From NCBI RefSeq assembly GCF_000276665.1, contig NW_004955417.1:12814766-12878765 (forward strand): a stretch of DNA of 64,000 bases, given 5' to 3'. Position numbers and translations under genes: made by a program. This DNA comes from Chinchilla lanigera. Taxonomy: Eukaryota; Chordata; Mammalia; Rodentia; Chinchillidae. The notes below the pieces were generated by a model. That model was not told the origin of the DNA. It searched no databases and saw nothing but the letters and a program-made list of their open reading frames with translations. Position 1 is the stretch's first letter, and each line of letters opens with the position of its first letter. Shown in pieces: positions 46,120-58,934 of the stretch.

Positions 46120-49100
46120 GCTACTCTACTTAAGTAAATCATAACACTATTTTACAGGAATACCATTCCCATTCTTTCTAGGAACACATCCTCAGGATAT
46201 CAAGAGGGGTAAAATTTCCTATAGTCACATAAGTTTGGGGAACTTCTCTTGCTAATTTCTTTACTCATGAAAAATACTTGCTGGAGGAACGTTCTGTGGA
46301 TGCAGGGTATTTTAAGACTTGGTGTCTCGGTTGGTTTTGGAGGGGGCAGACCAAAGAAAATCCCAGAATACTCACTCAGATGGAGCTTATGGAACAGAAA
46401 TGGCCTTTGGTTTGTTTTTGTTCTAGGTTTTCTAGGCCACCTTTGGGAGCTCACAGTTGCCAAAACATAGAATAATGAAGTCATGTGATTGCTCCCTAAT
46501 TGGCGTGGTACACACTATTCTTGTGATTATCCTTGAAAAGCATATGTATTCACCCAAGTGCAAACTCTATCCAATTCCTTATCCACATTGTCTGAATTTA
46601 TTTTTTTTTAAAGTGTGTTATTGGAAATATTTGACATATGCTATGGCCTCTCTCTGCCATGTTTTTCTATGAATCTGAATTTGGTAAACTTTTCTTTTCT
46701 CTGTCCTCCCACTTGGATGTTCTTTCTCCACAATTATTTGTGAGCACAGGAAGGCAGACTGGAGGCCCTGGGACAGGTGTATTCTATCACAATTGTTGGT
46801 TCTTAGGACTTCAAGAGAATATACTCTTGCTTGTGAAGCTGTCCAGGAGATCAACTTGTCCAAAACCTTTAAAAAATTCCCCCTTGACATTGAATTTTAT
46901 TCAATAATGAATTCAAGTTAATAATTCAAGTTAATAAACTTGAATGTTAATGTGCAGATTGTTGTTTGGTTTTGTTGTTTCAAAACAAATTGTGGCTTTG
47001 ACTTTATAATTATACTTAGTACGGCAAATTCCTATGACAATTGAAAAGGTATAATTTTTATGAACTTGTTTGTTCCTTTCTTTTTTTCCCTTTCTTTTCT
47101 TGGTCACTTCTGAAAGTAGGGTTATGGTCATGGGATATTTATGACTCAGCATGTGCTTTTGAAGATGGTGTTCTTATATTTTTATTCAAATATGTGATTT
47201 CCTCCAGTGGAAAGTTACACAGTCTGGCTTTTCATAAGACCTATGGAAGACACATGTTATCTTTCAGCTAGAATTTTATGAGAATTTTTTCTGTGGTTCA
47301 AATACATTTATTAGTTTCATGAATACACTAAGCATCCTAATATCTCATTCAGCCTGCATAGATATTTCTGCTAGCGTGTGCAAAAAAGGCATTGTGTGCA
47401 GATGATCTGTAAAATATGTCCATGGGATAAAATGAGATTTGTTAAAAATGAATGTCTTGGGATGTAGTCTACCTTTTAGTCTAGATATAATATGAGAGAT
47501 TCTGTGGTCATTTTAGAGCCTTAGGCTATGTGAATATTGCTGCTATTATTTTATTGTGTAGCCAGAATGTACCATTTCTGCATAGAGATAGACACAACCT
47601 AGGTCCAGTGGCTTACAGCATCATGAACAGCTCCTCTCTGTCTGGTAGAGGAGCTGGAGGGGTGGCGGATGAATGCTAGGAGAGGAAGGGTTGCATGAGT
47701 TCCCTTTTTCTATAGTACACTCAGCCGCCTGTGTCACATTGCTTTCATTTGGCCTGTAAGTGAAAAAAAGGGGTGGCAAAGGAAGTGGAAGCTTAAAAAC
47801 TTGGTGTTATTTGTCTTGGAGAAGAGAGGCCATGGAAAGACTTAATAATGTAACCTTAATCCCAATGGATTCCCTCCCACCCAAGAGCTGGATGCATAAA
47901 CATCAAGGGTCAGGCTGTCTGGAAAACCAAGCTGCCTCCTTGACACAGTCTCATCTCAGCACTGTGTGACTTGGCTCACAAGCAGACCTGATGCAGCAAG
48001 AGTCAAACACCTACCTGATGTCGGGCAGATGAAATGGACAGGGCACACCTCCTTCTGTTGTAGATAAAATAATAGCAGCAATGGCTTCACAGGGGAGAGA
48101 CATTCAAGCTAAACCATGAAAAGGTGTGCTATGGGAGAGGAAAGGACAGACGAGCTCATGAGAATCCACAGTTTGAAGAGAGGAGGATGCCTTTTTAAGT
48201 CAAAAGGAGTGATGACAAGTGAGTGAAATAGAAGAGCGGGTCCACTTGTGAAGGGCACTGACACAAAGCTGAAGTTGGAGTTGGTGCTAGTGGCATCAGG
48301 AGCCATGGGATTGGTGTCACAGAACTCAGCTCTCCTCTCCTAAAATAATGTGATAGATAGAAAGGAGGCAGAGAAAAACTGAGCAGGGAGATACCAGAGA
48401 TAATGAGCCTGGGAAGCAACTTTTAATTAGTAAGCAAGATTTTTTTTTTCTGTGTGGTAGATGAGCCAGCTTTGGTCTCTCTATGCTAAATATACCAAAA
48501 AGGAAGGAAGTGATAGGGTTTCAGAGATGCTTTGTTCCTTCCCTACACATTCTTCTGCATCATGCTAATACTGCATTTTGTAAAAGCTGTGGTTTACCCA
48601 GCTGCCAATAAAGTTGGTTCCAGTAAACTTGGCTAAAACGGAAGCCTAAAGAGAAATAAGAAAATATACTATGCACATCTCATCCAGCTTTCATGGTTAA
48701 GAGGATTTTAAAAATTGTCCTGAAATGTAGGGTTTAGTTTAGTCTATATTTAGGCTCCCGAACTCTTGTGAATGTTCTCACAAGCAAGCACTAGAAAGGA
48801 ACAGTTGCTACTGAGTGTGTGATGGAAAGAATAGGTTGGAGGAGGTACTGGAAGTGGATCATTATAAAAGTACTGTACTTATTTGTAACCATTCACCACT
48901 CTCCTCACATAATCATCACCCACGAGGTGAGGCTCAGGCCATGTTTTTTACCTGACTGCAGCATCTCCAGACTGGATGAGGTGACTCAGGTCTGAACTTT
49001 CAGTCCTTTATATCCTCCTTCCTTCAAATAACTCAAATTGGGAGGTAAATGAGATGCAACGTGGGTAGCTGAATAAGAATATGCTCTATATTAGAATATC

Positions 49101-49165
49101 TTGTATTGTATTCGATTCCTTCTCTGCTGCTTAGTAGGTGTATGATCCTGGGCAAATTTTCAACA
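46120..49165. other. Unique intron sequence, nothing assigned
   Basis: No exon, RNA gene or named repeat recognised with adequate support. Frames at 46200-46490 and 46618-46907 overlap on both strands and look like chance. Confidence 0.4.
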
Positions 49166-49171
49166 TTTTTT

Positions 49172-49326
49172 GTTTGCTGGTTTGTTTTTGCAATATTGGG
49201 ATTGTCCCCAGGGCCTTCACACTGAGCCCTTTAAATTTTTTTTTTTTTTTAATTTTGAGATAGGGTCTTGCTAAATGGCTAAGCTGCCCAACCTAGACTC
49301 AAACTTGTGATCTTTCTGCCTCAGGT
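49172..49326 (-). mobile_element. Composite ID+B1 SINE (B1-dID type, antisense)
   Basis: The left half GCAATATTGGGATTGTCCCC through CACTGAGCCC is the complement of an ID head. After a T-run it continues AATTTTGAGATAGGGTCTTG, CTAAATGGCTAAGCTGCCCA and TGATCTTTCTGCCTCAGG, the complement of the B1/7SL right part. Such fused SINEs are known as B1-dID and occur in squirrels, dormice and some other non-murid rodents. Confidence 0.75.
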
Positions 49327-49337
49327 TTCCATAAATT

Positions 49338-49840
49338 ATTCAACTTTTTTTATTTTAAAGAGAAAAAGGATAAACAAACAATGCAATCAAATTTCAAAAC
49401 AGGTTAGTAGGACAATTACAACAGTTGATACACTGCATATGGTCTTCATAGTAGTTAACCAGAGTACAAGAGATAGGCATGATATCTAAACAATATCAGC
49501 ACAAAACATTCTTTTCAAGGAACTAAGAAAAGCTAACTGTATAGCTATCTTAACTATCTTGTGTATACATATTTTTCCCTTTCTTCCTTTCCCTTTTATC
49601 CCATCACAGTTTGTCTTTCCTTTTGAACAATTTCTTCCCACTTCACATCATCTACTGTACATTTTGGATCCTATTTTCTTGTTCTGTTTTCATGCTAGTG
49701 ACATAATACAATGTTTACACATAGAGGTCTAATTTATTTCATTTATGCGTATGGTCTTGAGCTGCATCCATTTACCTATAAAAATTGACAATTTATCCTT
49801 CTTTATGGCTGAGTAGTACTCCATTACAAAAAGCTGAACT
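49338..49840 (-). mobile_element. L1 3' UTR plus ORF2 end (antisense), 5'-truncated
   Basis: TTTTTTTATTTTAAAGAGAA start, CTCAGTTTGTC-like block at 49605-49617, TACACATAGAGGTCTAATTT and GGCTGAGTAGTACTCCATTA end. Same subfamily and same order of landmarks as 36488, 39155 and 39965. Confidence 0.85.
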
Positions 49841-49874
49841 TTCAACATTTCATTTTCCCCTTCTTTACAAAGGA

Positions 49875-49942
49875 AATAATTTATCCTGAATAGTTGATAG
49901 GATGATGGAATAATTTATCATGAATAGTTGATAGGATGACAT
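49875..49942. repeat. 34-bp direct tandem duplication
   Basis: Two units of 34 bases at 49875-49908 and 49909-49942, both containing GAATAGTTGATAGGATGA and differing at a few positions. A local slippage-type duplication next to the L1 end. Confidence 0.9.
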
Positions 49943-49944
49943 GA

Positions 49945-52095
49945 AGTAATTTAGACATGAAATAATTTTGACCCTTACTAAGACATCAGTAATAGTGACC
50001 ATTGTTGTTAGATCTAGTTGATGAAACAACAGATGCAATGACCCACAGAGGAGGCTCACTCAGCTCTCTCAGTGGAATTTGGCCAGTGCTGTCCCCACCA
50101 AAGGGAAGCCTTCCCTGTGGACAGTGTCAGGTTCTGGCAAGGCAGTGTCACACGCCTTCACCCCAGGAAAGCTGCCATCTGGGGCCTGTGTAAAGCTAGT
50201 GCAGAAGGCTGGCTCTTCTCATTGCTGTAGTGAAGGGATTCACAACTGTTAGAATTAAAGCAGCACTCTGGATGCTGGGGTGGAGAGACCTTCGTTCTCA
50301 TTCCCTTTGCTCTCTGTCAGTGTCCTCACCCAAAATAACAGTGTACCCAGAAACATTTATAATATTCCAGAGGAAAAGGATAAGTAAAACATGGGAAATA
50401 GCTGGCTGTTGGGATCAACAAAAGATACGGAAAAAATTAGAGTAGAGAAAACAAGAATCAATGTAGCACTTACTGTTTACACTTTACTCTGGTGATTGAA
50501 TTCTCAAGACATCTTTGTTTTAAATATGGTCAATACCCCACAATTTCCAGACATTCTCACAAGATCTTCATACACAGAATATCAAGGACAATGGCCACTT
50601 ATGCTTGTATTATTGTCCTTTTTTCTGTAATAATGGCACTTTTTGAAAGGAATATATTTAAGAGGTAATTGAAACTGTTCTAAGTTATTGCTTTGATTAA
50701 TGTGTGTGGGAAACTATAACTCAGGATGTTTCAAAAGCTATATTTCTATCTTCACCACCATAGATCCATTAAACCATTCTGTATTCACTTACTTTGGGCA
50801 ACATGTTAGAACAAAGATATTTTATGAAGCGCTTCATACTGGAATTATTTTTTCTGAAAGAAGGAAGTATGAATTCATTCTTTATACTTGAATAATTTTA
50901 GGTAAAATCATTTGTCATTTTTGATCACAAGTAAAGTTTTGTAGAGGAATTTTAAAAACTGATTATCTTTCTGATACTTTGCGATATGTTAGTTCAAAAA
51001 ACATTGGTTTGGACCTTGTTACAAAACAGGTTTTGATAAAAATGTAAAATATCTTTCAAGAGAACTTCATCTTTTTTCTAATCAACACATATTAATTGAA
51101 CACCTAGGAGAAGAGAGAGCTAATTAATTCAGTAGCTTCATGTGTCAGTTATTCTCCATGGTCCTTTTGATCCTCAAAGCAACCCTTACAGGTATGCACT
51201 GTTACCTCTGGTGGGTCATGGGACACGAGTCCTTATCAGTAAAATAGATAACAATACTCTCCCAAGGATCAAACACCATGTAGCAGACACGTATCTATCA
51301 GAGTTGCAAAAATAGAAACAGGGCTTAAAGCAAACCATTGTGGCAATGTTGCTACTCCTTGTGCCCATGTCTCTGGCCTGAAATTGTAGCATTTGTAATA
51401 AGGAAATACTTCATCAGTGTCCTGCAGCATTTGACCAATTTCATGTGTTTAACATTTCATTATATTTCTTTAAAGAGTTGACAGTAATGGTGAATGCCCT
51501 GGCTTTAAGACACAAATGAAGTACTGTGCAGTCAAAACGTCTCATGTAGGTCTTCTTAGGTGGACATGAAGACAGTAGACTCTTTCCAATTTTAGGTTAA
51601 AATAATGATTGCAGTTAGCATTTGTGAACACACTGTACCAAGCTGCGTGGTGTGTATAAGATGCACATTGAGTCTAGGAGGTAAAAATTATTTTTTTTAT
51701 AAATGAACGGCTTCTGGCTGGTGCTACTTACAACATGTAAAAGTAGACAATCTCTTATTTCTTTTTTTAAGGTTTCTTTTTAAAATTTTCCTCTGCCTCT
51801 TCTTGGCTAAAAAGTATTCCACGTGTTAAAAAATGACATAGGATAATAAACATGGACATATCCACTGAGATTTCATAAATGTTAACAATTTGGAGTGTAT
51901 GCTTCATTCAGATCTTTAGTATAAAAGAAATACAAAATTGCAGATACAGTTGAAATATGTTTTTGTACTTCAGTATTTTTTCCTTCCCCCTCCCACAGAT
52001 GTAACCAGTGATCTACAATTGTTCTAAAATTATTAGTAGTATGTACATTCAAAAACAGTATCATGTAGCTTTCGTGATTAATTTAAATGAGTGGT
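49945..52095. other. Unique intron sequence, nothing assigned
   Basis: A diverged MIR/L2-like patch may lie at 51130-51250 (TTGATCCTCAAAGCAACCCT). Otherwise nothing recognised. Open frames at 50002-50193 and 50230-50445 lack support. Confidence 0.4.
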
Positions 52096-52099
52096 GTAA

Positions 52100-53255
52100 T
52101 TTTCTTCCATATTCAAATTTATTCTGTTTTATTCTTTCTGTCTTCTTGACATGAACATTTAGGCCATTAACTTTCAATCTTTCCGATAGTTACATTTGAA
52201 GACATGTATCTCTCTATAGACATGGGATTAACTGCATTCCACAAGTTTTGAATTTAATGACCATTCAATCTAAATGGGTTAGAATTCTTATTATTGTTTC
52301 TTCATTGAGTCTTTATCATTATAGCTTCGTTGAGTCTTTATCATTACAGTTTCTTTAAACTTCCAAAACTGCAGTGTTATTATTGAGTTCGTTACTTCCA
52401 GTTTTGTTGCATAATGATCGTAATGGTCTATGTATTACCAATTCTTTGGTGTTTGTTGAGAGTTAATTTTGGCTTACTACTTCATCAATTTTTTAAAACT
52501 GTGTTGTGTTACTCAAAAAGAATATATGACCTCTTTTTCTTGGGAATAAGGACCTACCTATATTCATTAGAATAAACTTATTAATTGTGTTATTCAGAAC
52601 TACTGTACCATGACTAGTTTTTTCATCTGCTTCGTCTATCAGATTTTGAGAAAAGTCTGTTAAAGTCTCCCACTAAGATTGTCCTTTTATAAACTTCTCT
52701 TTGAGTTTCTATCAATTTAGCTGTATAGTTTGAATCTCTGTTGCTTTTTATGGTTGAGCCCAAGTACCTTCTTCATTCTTAATAATGATTTTTTTCTTCC
52801 AATTCTATTTTGTCTTATATTAATACCATGGCATTAACTCTCTCAGTTACTCTTTCTTTTTTCTATTCCTTTGCGTTCAACTTTTCTAGGTAATTTCTTT
52901 TTAGTTAATTCTGTTGTAAATATCACATTGTTAGATCTTTAAATATCCAATCTGACAATAATAGTTACTAGGGAAGTTTTTCCTGTTTATCTTTATTTGA
53001 TTACTTGTATTTTAGTAATTTTTCTAACACTTTCTGTTAAAGTTGGCACTTTTATTTCTCTCTCTCTTTTGCTTTGTTGGTTTCAGTAGTGTTTCTTATA
53101 CTTTTCCCCCATTTTCTTTCCTCTATTTGGAAACATATATTTTCTTCCATTTTTAGTGATTGCTATTAAAATATGATATGTATATTTAATGAAACAATAC
53201 AATAGTCATAGATTGTTTCAATATGTCCCCTTCCATCATATAGCCATATATAGTA
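52100..53255 (-). mobile_element. Old L1 LINE ORF2 fragment (antisense)
   Basis: GCATTCCACAAGTTTTGAAT, TTCTTTGGTGTTTGTTGAGA, AAAGTCTGTTAAAGTCTCCC with ACTAAGATTGTCC, and CATGGCATTAACTCTCTCAG are the complement of the old L1 ORF2 region, similar to the antisense L1 at 24404-25300. Frames are destroyed. Confidence 0.78.
52305..52346. repeat. 25-bp direct tandem duplication
   Basis: TTGAGTCTTTATCATTA occurs at 52305-52321 and 52330-52346, a period of 25 bases, inside the antisense old L1. A local duplication not expected in the L1 sequence itself. Confidence 0.9.
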
Positions 53256-53315
53256 TTGTTGACTAGTGAGTCAGTTAGGCCTTCTTTATGAATCCTGCTC
53301 AGATGGATTATTAAT

Positions 53316-53320
<5 letters not shown>

Positions 53321-53362
<42 letters not shown>
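53321..53362. repeat. (TG)n microsatellite
   Basis: About 20 uninterrupted TG units. It can adopt Z-DNA and is probably length-polymorphic. It lies directly before a MIR relic. Confidence 0.97.
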
Positions 53363-53363
<1 letters not shown>

Positions 53364-53365
<2 letters not shown>

Positions 53366-53485
53366 CTGGCTTTGCCACTTACTGCTACCTTGTGCTGTCT
53401 CAGTTTCCTCATATGCAAAGAGAGGATTATAGTAATAGCTACTATCAATTTATATTGATAATTAATGAGCTATTGGTTCTTGATA
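53364..53485 (+). mobile_element. MIR SINE relic
   Basis: CTGGCTTTGCCACTTACTGC, CTCAGTTTCCTCATATGCAA and AGGATTATAGTAATAGCTAC match sense MIR. The start is replaced by or joined to the (TG)n tract. Confidence 0.85.
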
Positions 53486-53581
53486 CATAATAACTACTCT
53501 GATTTTCACTTGTATTGTTTAGTTAGTGATTATTACGTTGTCAGCAATTTTACTGACAATTTTATTGACAATTTTTCTTTT

Positions 53582-53673
53582 TGATAGTTTTTTTTTGGTA
53601 CCAGAAATCAAACTCAGGACCTTTCGCTTGCCAGGCAGGCACTTTTGTGCCACTGAGCTATATCCCTAGCCCA
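53582..53673 (-). mobile_element. ID-type SINE (antisense) with target-site duplication
   Basis: TTTTTTTTGGTACCAGAAAT, TTCGCTTGCCAGGCAGGCAC and an end at CTATATCCCTAGCCC. Flanking direct repeats ACA(A/G)TTTTTCTTTT at 53568-53581 and 53674-53687 differ at one base. Confidence 0.88.
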
Positions 53674-53689
53674 ACAGTTTTTCTTTTCT

Positions 53690-56600
53690 TCTGGTTCAGT
53701 TGCTTTTTTCTTGAAGTAGAAATGGTAGTGAGTTATTTAATACAGTTCTGTAATAAACTCTCAGTTTTATTTACCAATACCTTTATTTTTTCTTGTCTTT
53801 CCATGATGTATATAGTTAGTTATGAAATAATAGATGGTCATTCTTCTTTCCCAGAATTTTGAAGAATCTCTCTCTCTCTCTCTTTCTCTCTTTGTCCCTC
53901 CCTCCCTCATTTCTCTCTGGAATCCTTACAGGACAACTTTTTTATTCTTTCTCTCATGTATCCCAATTGAACTTTGAAATTTTTTATTTCTTTGTTTTCT
54001 TTGCACATTTCCGGGTGATTTCTTCTGATCCATTCTTTCAGTTCATAATTTTTGTCTGTAGCTGTGTTTCTAATTCCACTCAACTCTCCCACTGAGTTTT
54101 TAATTTATTTTAGAGAAGCTTTAGATTCATATAAAAATTATAAATATACTTCAGAGCTTTCTTATATTCCTCACCTAGTTTTCCCTAATAACACCCTAAC
54201 CTGGTATGGAGCATTTGTTACAATGAATGAACAAATATTCATACATTATTAACTAAAAGCCCATAGCTTATTCAGATTTTCTTTCTTTGTCCTAGTACCA
54301 CACTCAAGATATCGCACTGAATAATTTCCATTGAGTTTTAACTTAAACTTCACACTGTCTATTGTTATGCTGACATATGGTGTTTCCTTATGAGGTGTTT
54401 CCTTATGGTAGTGTGTACATAGCCAATCCACAATTGATTTGGCTTGATCTTTTTCGGACACAAATTTCCCAGTTATCTTCTAAGCTTGGGGCTTTCAAAA
54501 CCCAGTGGATTCCATGGCTCTTAGCTTTTACTTTCTGCTCTAGTCTGAATTCCCTTATTGTTTCTGGTACCTGGGGATTTCTGTCTTTTTCTCACTCTTT
54601 TTCCTCCTCCCACTTTCCTTCCCTCCCTTCTCATTTCCTTCCGTTCTCTTTTATTACGTTATGCTATGCATTAAGCAATGATAGTTTTATAAATTCACAC
54701 TTCCTAAGCATTTCCACATGCCTTTGTGACAAATGAATCCCTTCTGCATCCACTAGTTTAGCCAGAAAGCCTCCTATTTCTTTTCTAAGGAGGAAAATCA
54801 TTTTTCGTCTGACCTGACGCTTGGCATCTGCAGAATGTACCTGGAAAATCAAGACAGTGCTGGATCTGTAACGCTCATGGTATGTAATAATGCGGATGGG
54901 GTGAAGAGCACCATAAGTGGCAAAGGCTGGTGATCCCCAATCAGTTCACCATCAGTATTCTCTTACATTTTAATAGACTAGAGTATACTTTGCAAGATTT
55001 TCTTTAAAAAAGGAAAACAGCATATAAAGTTGTTTAACTAAAGTAAAATCCCCCGATTCTGTTCATCATAAAATTTATGGCCATATTGTAATTCATGATG
55101 AGATGAGCAACATCACTGCATCACACTGATACTCTTTCAACCAAGAGTACTCTTCCCTCCAAGAGAAAGGAAATTAAATGTGCCAATTTAGTTTAATCAA
55201 AGAACTATGTTACCCATAAAGTACAATTTTTCTTCTTTCCTTCAGACTATTTGAAATTGGCTCATACAGTCCTTTTAATGATCCTACATTTGGAAATGCT
55301 GGCATAAAGGTATGATTGGAACCCTAGAGAGAAAGAAGTCATTCTCGCTGGCCTCCTTCCTCTTAGCTTGTGCTGGATCAGCCAGCAACTGCCCTGTAGT
55401 CACACTGCTTGCTCCTTCCTTGACCTAAGATGCAATGTCTTCTGAGAGTGTTAAGGCAGTTCTTAAATTGTCCAGGCGTGGGTGTTGATTAGGTTTAGAG
55501 CTTTTAGAGGATGCTATTTGGACTAGTACAAAGAGTATCACATAAATTCATTTTGCTTCTGCCCTTGACAAATGACTCCAGTTTTCATATCAGATTAGAA
55601 AATCCTGACTCACCAAAGCAAATGTGTTCTTTTATGGCTTATCAGTGATTCTGACCGGCTTTGGTAAATGTACCTTATGTAATCACCTCTTCCTTAAATG
55701 TTGCTCACTGTAAGTTTTATTTTATCTTATATGATCATGCCTTAGAAAGACTTGCACTAATTTTTCTTTACAGTTATTAGCCAGGTCTCCCCCACCCCCT
55801 GTCTCCTAACCCTCAATGCTCTGCATTGAGAAAGAACTAAATCTTTACTTAAATCTGTAGTTCCAAATCTAAGGTACTCATGACAGTGATGGCTGGTCTT
55901 CCTCTGAAGTCAGCCTGTCCTCAGAGGACCGCGGGTAGAACACGAGCCACTGTGAGCCTGGGGGAGACAGTGGGAGGGTAAAGCAGGAAGCAGCTGGGAG
56001 GGGCACTTGTCTCCCTGTTGCTTTACGTAGTCAGCATATTTTTAGACTGGACTTTGCCAGAGGGATAAACAATACCATTCTATTATCCAAACTTTTAAAT
56101 CACACTTCTAGCCTTGTTGCTCTACCTTACGCTTCTCTGTGTTATTTTTATAATAAAATGGGCATTAAGTGTAAGATGAGAACACAGGTAGGATCACTAA
56201 GTTTAAATCTAGAGAATGTGCATAAACAATGGGAAGGAGAGTGTGTGACTCTGAACATAGTTGGCCATAGCCCTATGGGGGGTGCTGAGTGGGCATAGGT
56301 AGAGGTCACGTGGGAAATGGGCACATGTGAATCTTTCCAATCCCTCCACAGGGGTTGCTGCCTGCTCCTTGCATGCAAAAGCATTTTGTGTCCCACCCAC
56401 TTGCAGATACCTAAGTATTCCACTCTGTTTCTCTGCTCCCCATTCACCAGATCTCCATCCTTTATGTGTGCTTATTTCTACCATCATGCTGAGCTCCTTA
56501 CATATGGCTTTTAATCTTTGCATGCCTCTACCCAATGGCAAGGTAAAATAGAGTAGCATTTGTCAGATTTAGCAAGTGCTTTAGGACAGAGAAGTGAGAG

Positions 56601-58645
56601 AGTCGGAGGGAAGTTTTGCTTTGGTGAGTGGAGGAGTCGATCCAGAAAGGCTCTTCCACAAATAAATAAATGATAATGAAAAGTAACATGACCAAAGAGA
56701 AAGGAATGGAGGAAGGAAGAAGGTAGAAACACAAGTGAGTAGAAGGAGAACCTGGCTCATCAGACACAGCTGAGTGGAAGAATGATGTCTGAGGACCACA
56801 TTGTGAAGTCAGATGGGAAGTCCACATCTACATCAAACACATCATCTACATCAAATGATGTCCATTTGATCTGCTCATTGTCATCTATACTGTTATTGCA
56901 TTTTGGCTTACTGTTAATCATCCAGCCTTTATTTAATCACTTAACCATTCTTCTTTGGTCCTTCCTTGGCTTTGGTGTAAATATCTCTTGAATATTAACT
57001 CAGGACTTTTGACCTAGACAGTCTCTAGGTGAGCTCCTTTCAGTCCCTCTGATATACTGACGTTTAAAGTGACAGTTATTTCCTCCTTTGGAAGTCAGAT
57101 CCCATTTAATAGTGGTTTTTTCAAGTGGAAAGATTAGTTGTGGTCACAGTGGCAAATTTTTCATAATTTTCCAAGTGCTATAAAAAGTAACTTAATGGCA
57201 TGAAGTGAATTCCCATGATGGAGCTGTCCTGTCACTGAGAATTGCTGTGATCATCTTTGAAGTGATGTTTCTTTCCACACTGTCTGTCAGCAACTATGTA
57301 GGGTTTGTTTTAGAATCAAAAAATGTGCAAGATTAGTTGATCTGCATCCAAGGAATTCAAACATCTTTTGTTGTTGTTTTTGGATATGATCACTGTTCAC
57401 TAGTTCAGTAGTATGGTAGCTTTATGTTTATCTATCCTGAAATTTTACATTTGGATGCAGTTTTTACATATTCTTTTTTTCTTATCCTTCACTTACTGGA
57501 GGATAACTATAGAAGAAAAATAATTGTTGTCTCTTCTTAATGAGCTTAACTTCACTTAATTCATTTTTAATAAGTCATATACTTTCTACTCTTCATGTTT
57601 AACTTCTAAAAACTTTGATATATATGACTTAAAACTGAGCCACATTTTCTCCTATCTACTCATACATATCTAGGGCTTTTGTTTTCCTTTTGTATCTTCC
57701 AGACTGGGGAAAAAATGCATTACTTGTAAGCAGATGATTTAATTTGGATAAATGCCTTTTTTATTTCTCTCCCCCTGTGATTTATTGCTTAAAATCATGA
57801 GAAACATCCAAGAAGAGATGCTGTTTTCCAGCTTTGACACAACTTTGGATGTTGACCCCATAAACTAAGAAAGATTTATCTCATGTGATTCAATGGTGGA
57901 AGTAATAATATCAGCAGTTAAAACCTTCTAAGACACCATCAGGAAAAAGAAACTATGGTCTTTCTGCTTCTTGTTAAGAACAGCTGGCAATTTAAAAAGC
58001 AGACACTTATTGAGGGGGAGGAGATAAAAATGATCAAACAGAAATGTCTCTTCCTGCAGTTAAATATGAACTGATGAGGCTACAGAGTAGTGATAAAATC
58101 AAGTCTTAGAAGCTTTCTCTTGATGAGTGTATGTATATATATTTATTTTTATTGGTCTTCAAAGATGAATTTTCTTGTGTATTTAATCTCTTCGGGGGAA
58201 ATACATATAGATCAAAATATTTTTATAAAATGCTAGCTCTATATAAAAGCCTGCTTAAGACATCATGCTTGCTATGGCTTTGTCGAGCCTCAGATAAGGT
58301 TATCTGCTGTGTGAATTCCCTCTGTGAGAGACAGGCTCTTACCATACCTTCTTCACATGGATTCTACTTATCTGCTGGGAAGCAGAGGTGACTCCTGGCA
58401 TTCGAAGGCTGCCCTTAGAAAATGACCTTCAGCAGTCCCTAAGAATGAGGCACTAAAGGAAGGCTGCCAAAATGACCATCGAGCATCCCGATTGTGAGGA
58501 AGTAGCTTGAAGAGGAAGTGATTCTAGAGAAAGATGTGTTCACACCAGTTTATAGGCTGTGAGGCCATGTCACTGGGGATGCTATGTCTTTCTACCAAAA
58601 ACAAAACAAAGGAAGATGGATTTTCTCCAACCTCTAGGCTGTTGT
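53690..58645. other. Unique intron sequence; cryptic exon candidate at 55246
   Basis: CT-rich runs occur near 53867-53920. No named repeat was firmly recognised. Overlapping open frames at 56148-56827 are GC-moderate but have no domain. A splice-bounded 64-base segment at 55246-55309 is listed separately. Confidence 0.4.
55246..55309 (+). other. Weak cryptic exon candidate
   Basis: A pyrimidine tract (TTTTTCTTCTTTCCTTCAG) ends in AG at 55245, and the segment ends AAAG before GTATGA, a strong-looking donor. In one frame it is open (LFEIGSYSPFNDPTFGNAGIK), with no family I recognise. Spliced onto the CPQ exon in phase 1 it would instead reach a TAA after about 20 codons, so it would truncate CPQ. 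AG-GT pairs with open short frames arise often by chance. Confidence 0.15.
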
Positions 58646-58649
58646 TTGA

Positions 58650-58930
58650 GTCTTGAATGTCTCCTGAAAGTACATGTATTGAAGGTCTGGTCTCCAAGGG
58701 AATGATTGGGAGGTGATGGAATGTCTGACAAGTGAAGCACAGTGGGAGGTCTTAGGGATTTATGGGTGCCGGCCTCCTCCACTTTCTCTTCTGCTTCCTG
58801 GCCATGGGTAAGCAGTTTGCTGCACCACACCATCCTTGACATTACCAAATCAAACCCTCTCTCTCAAAAGTTAATTACTTTGGGTATTTTCTTGTCACAG
58901 AAGTTGACTAATATTCACCAACTTGGGTTA
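58650..58930 (+). mobile_element. Old interspersed repeat, MaLR/hAT-like, class uncertain
   Basis: GAATGTCTCCTGAAAGTACA, TGGTCTCCAAGGGAATGATT with GGGAGGTGATGGAATG, CTCTTCTGCTTCCTGGCCAT and a TTGTCACAGAAGTTGACTAA end follow the layout of common mammalian repeats that begin 'gtcccctgaagttcatgtgttgg' and end 'gtcacagcaacagaaagctgactaa'. The family is not fixed by eye. Confidence 0.55.
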
Positions 58931-58934
58931 GTGA

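Noticed and set aside
56148..56827. Cluster of overlapping open frames resembling a processed gene
   Set aside because: Frames are open on both strands, no family similarity was seen, and there is no A tail or target-site duplication.
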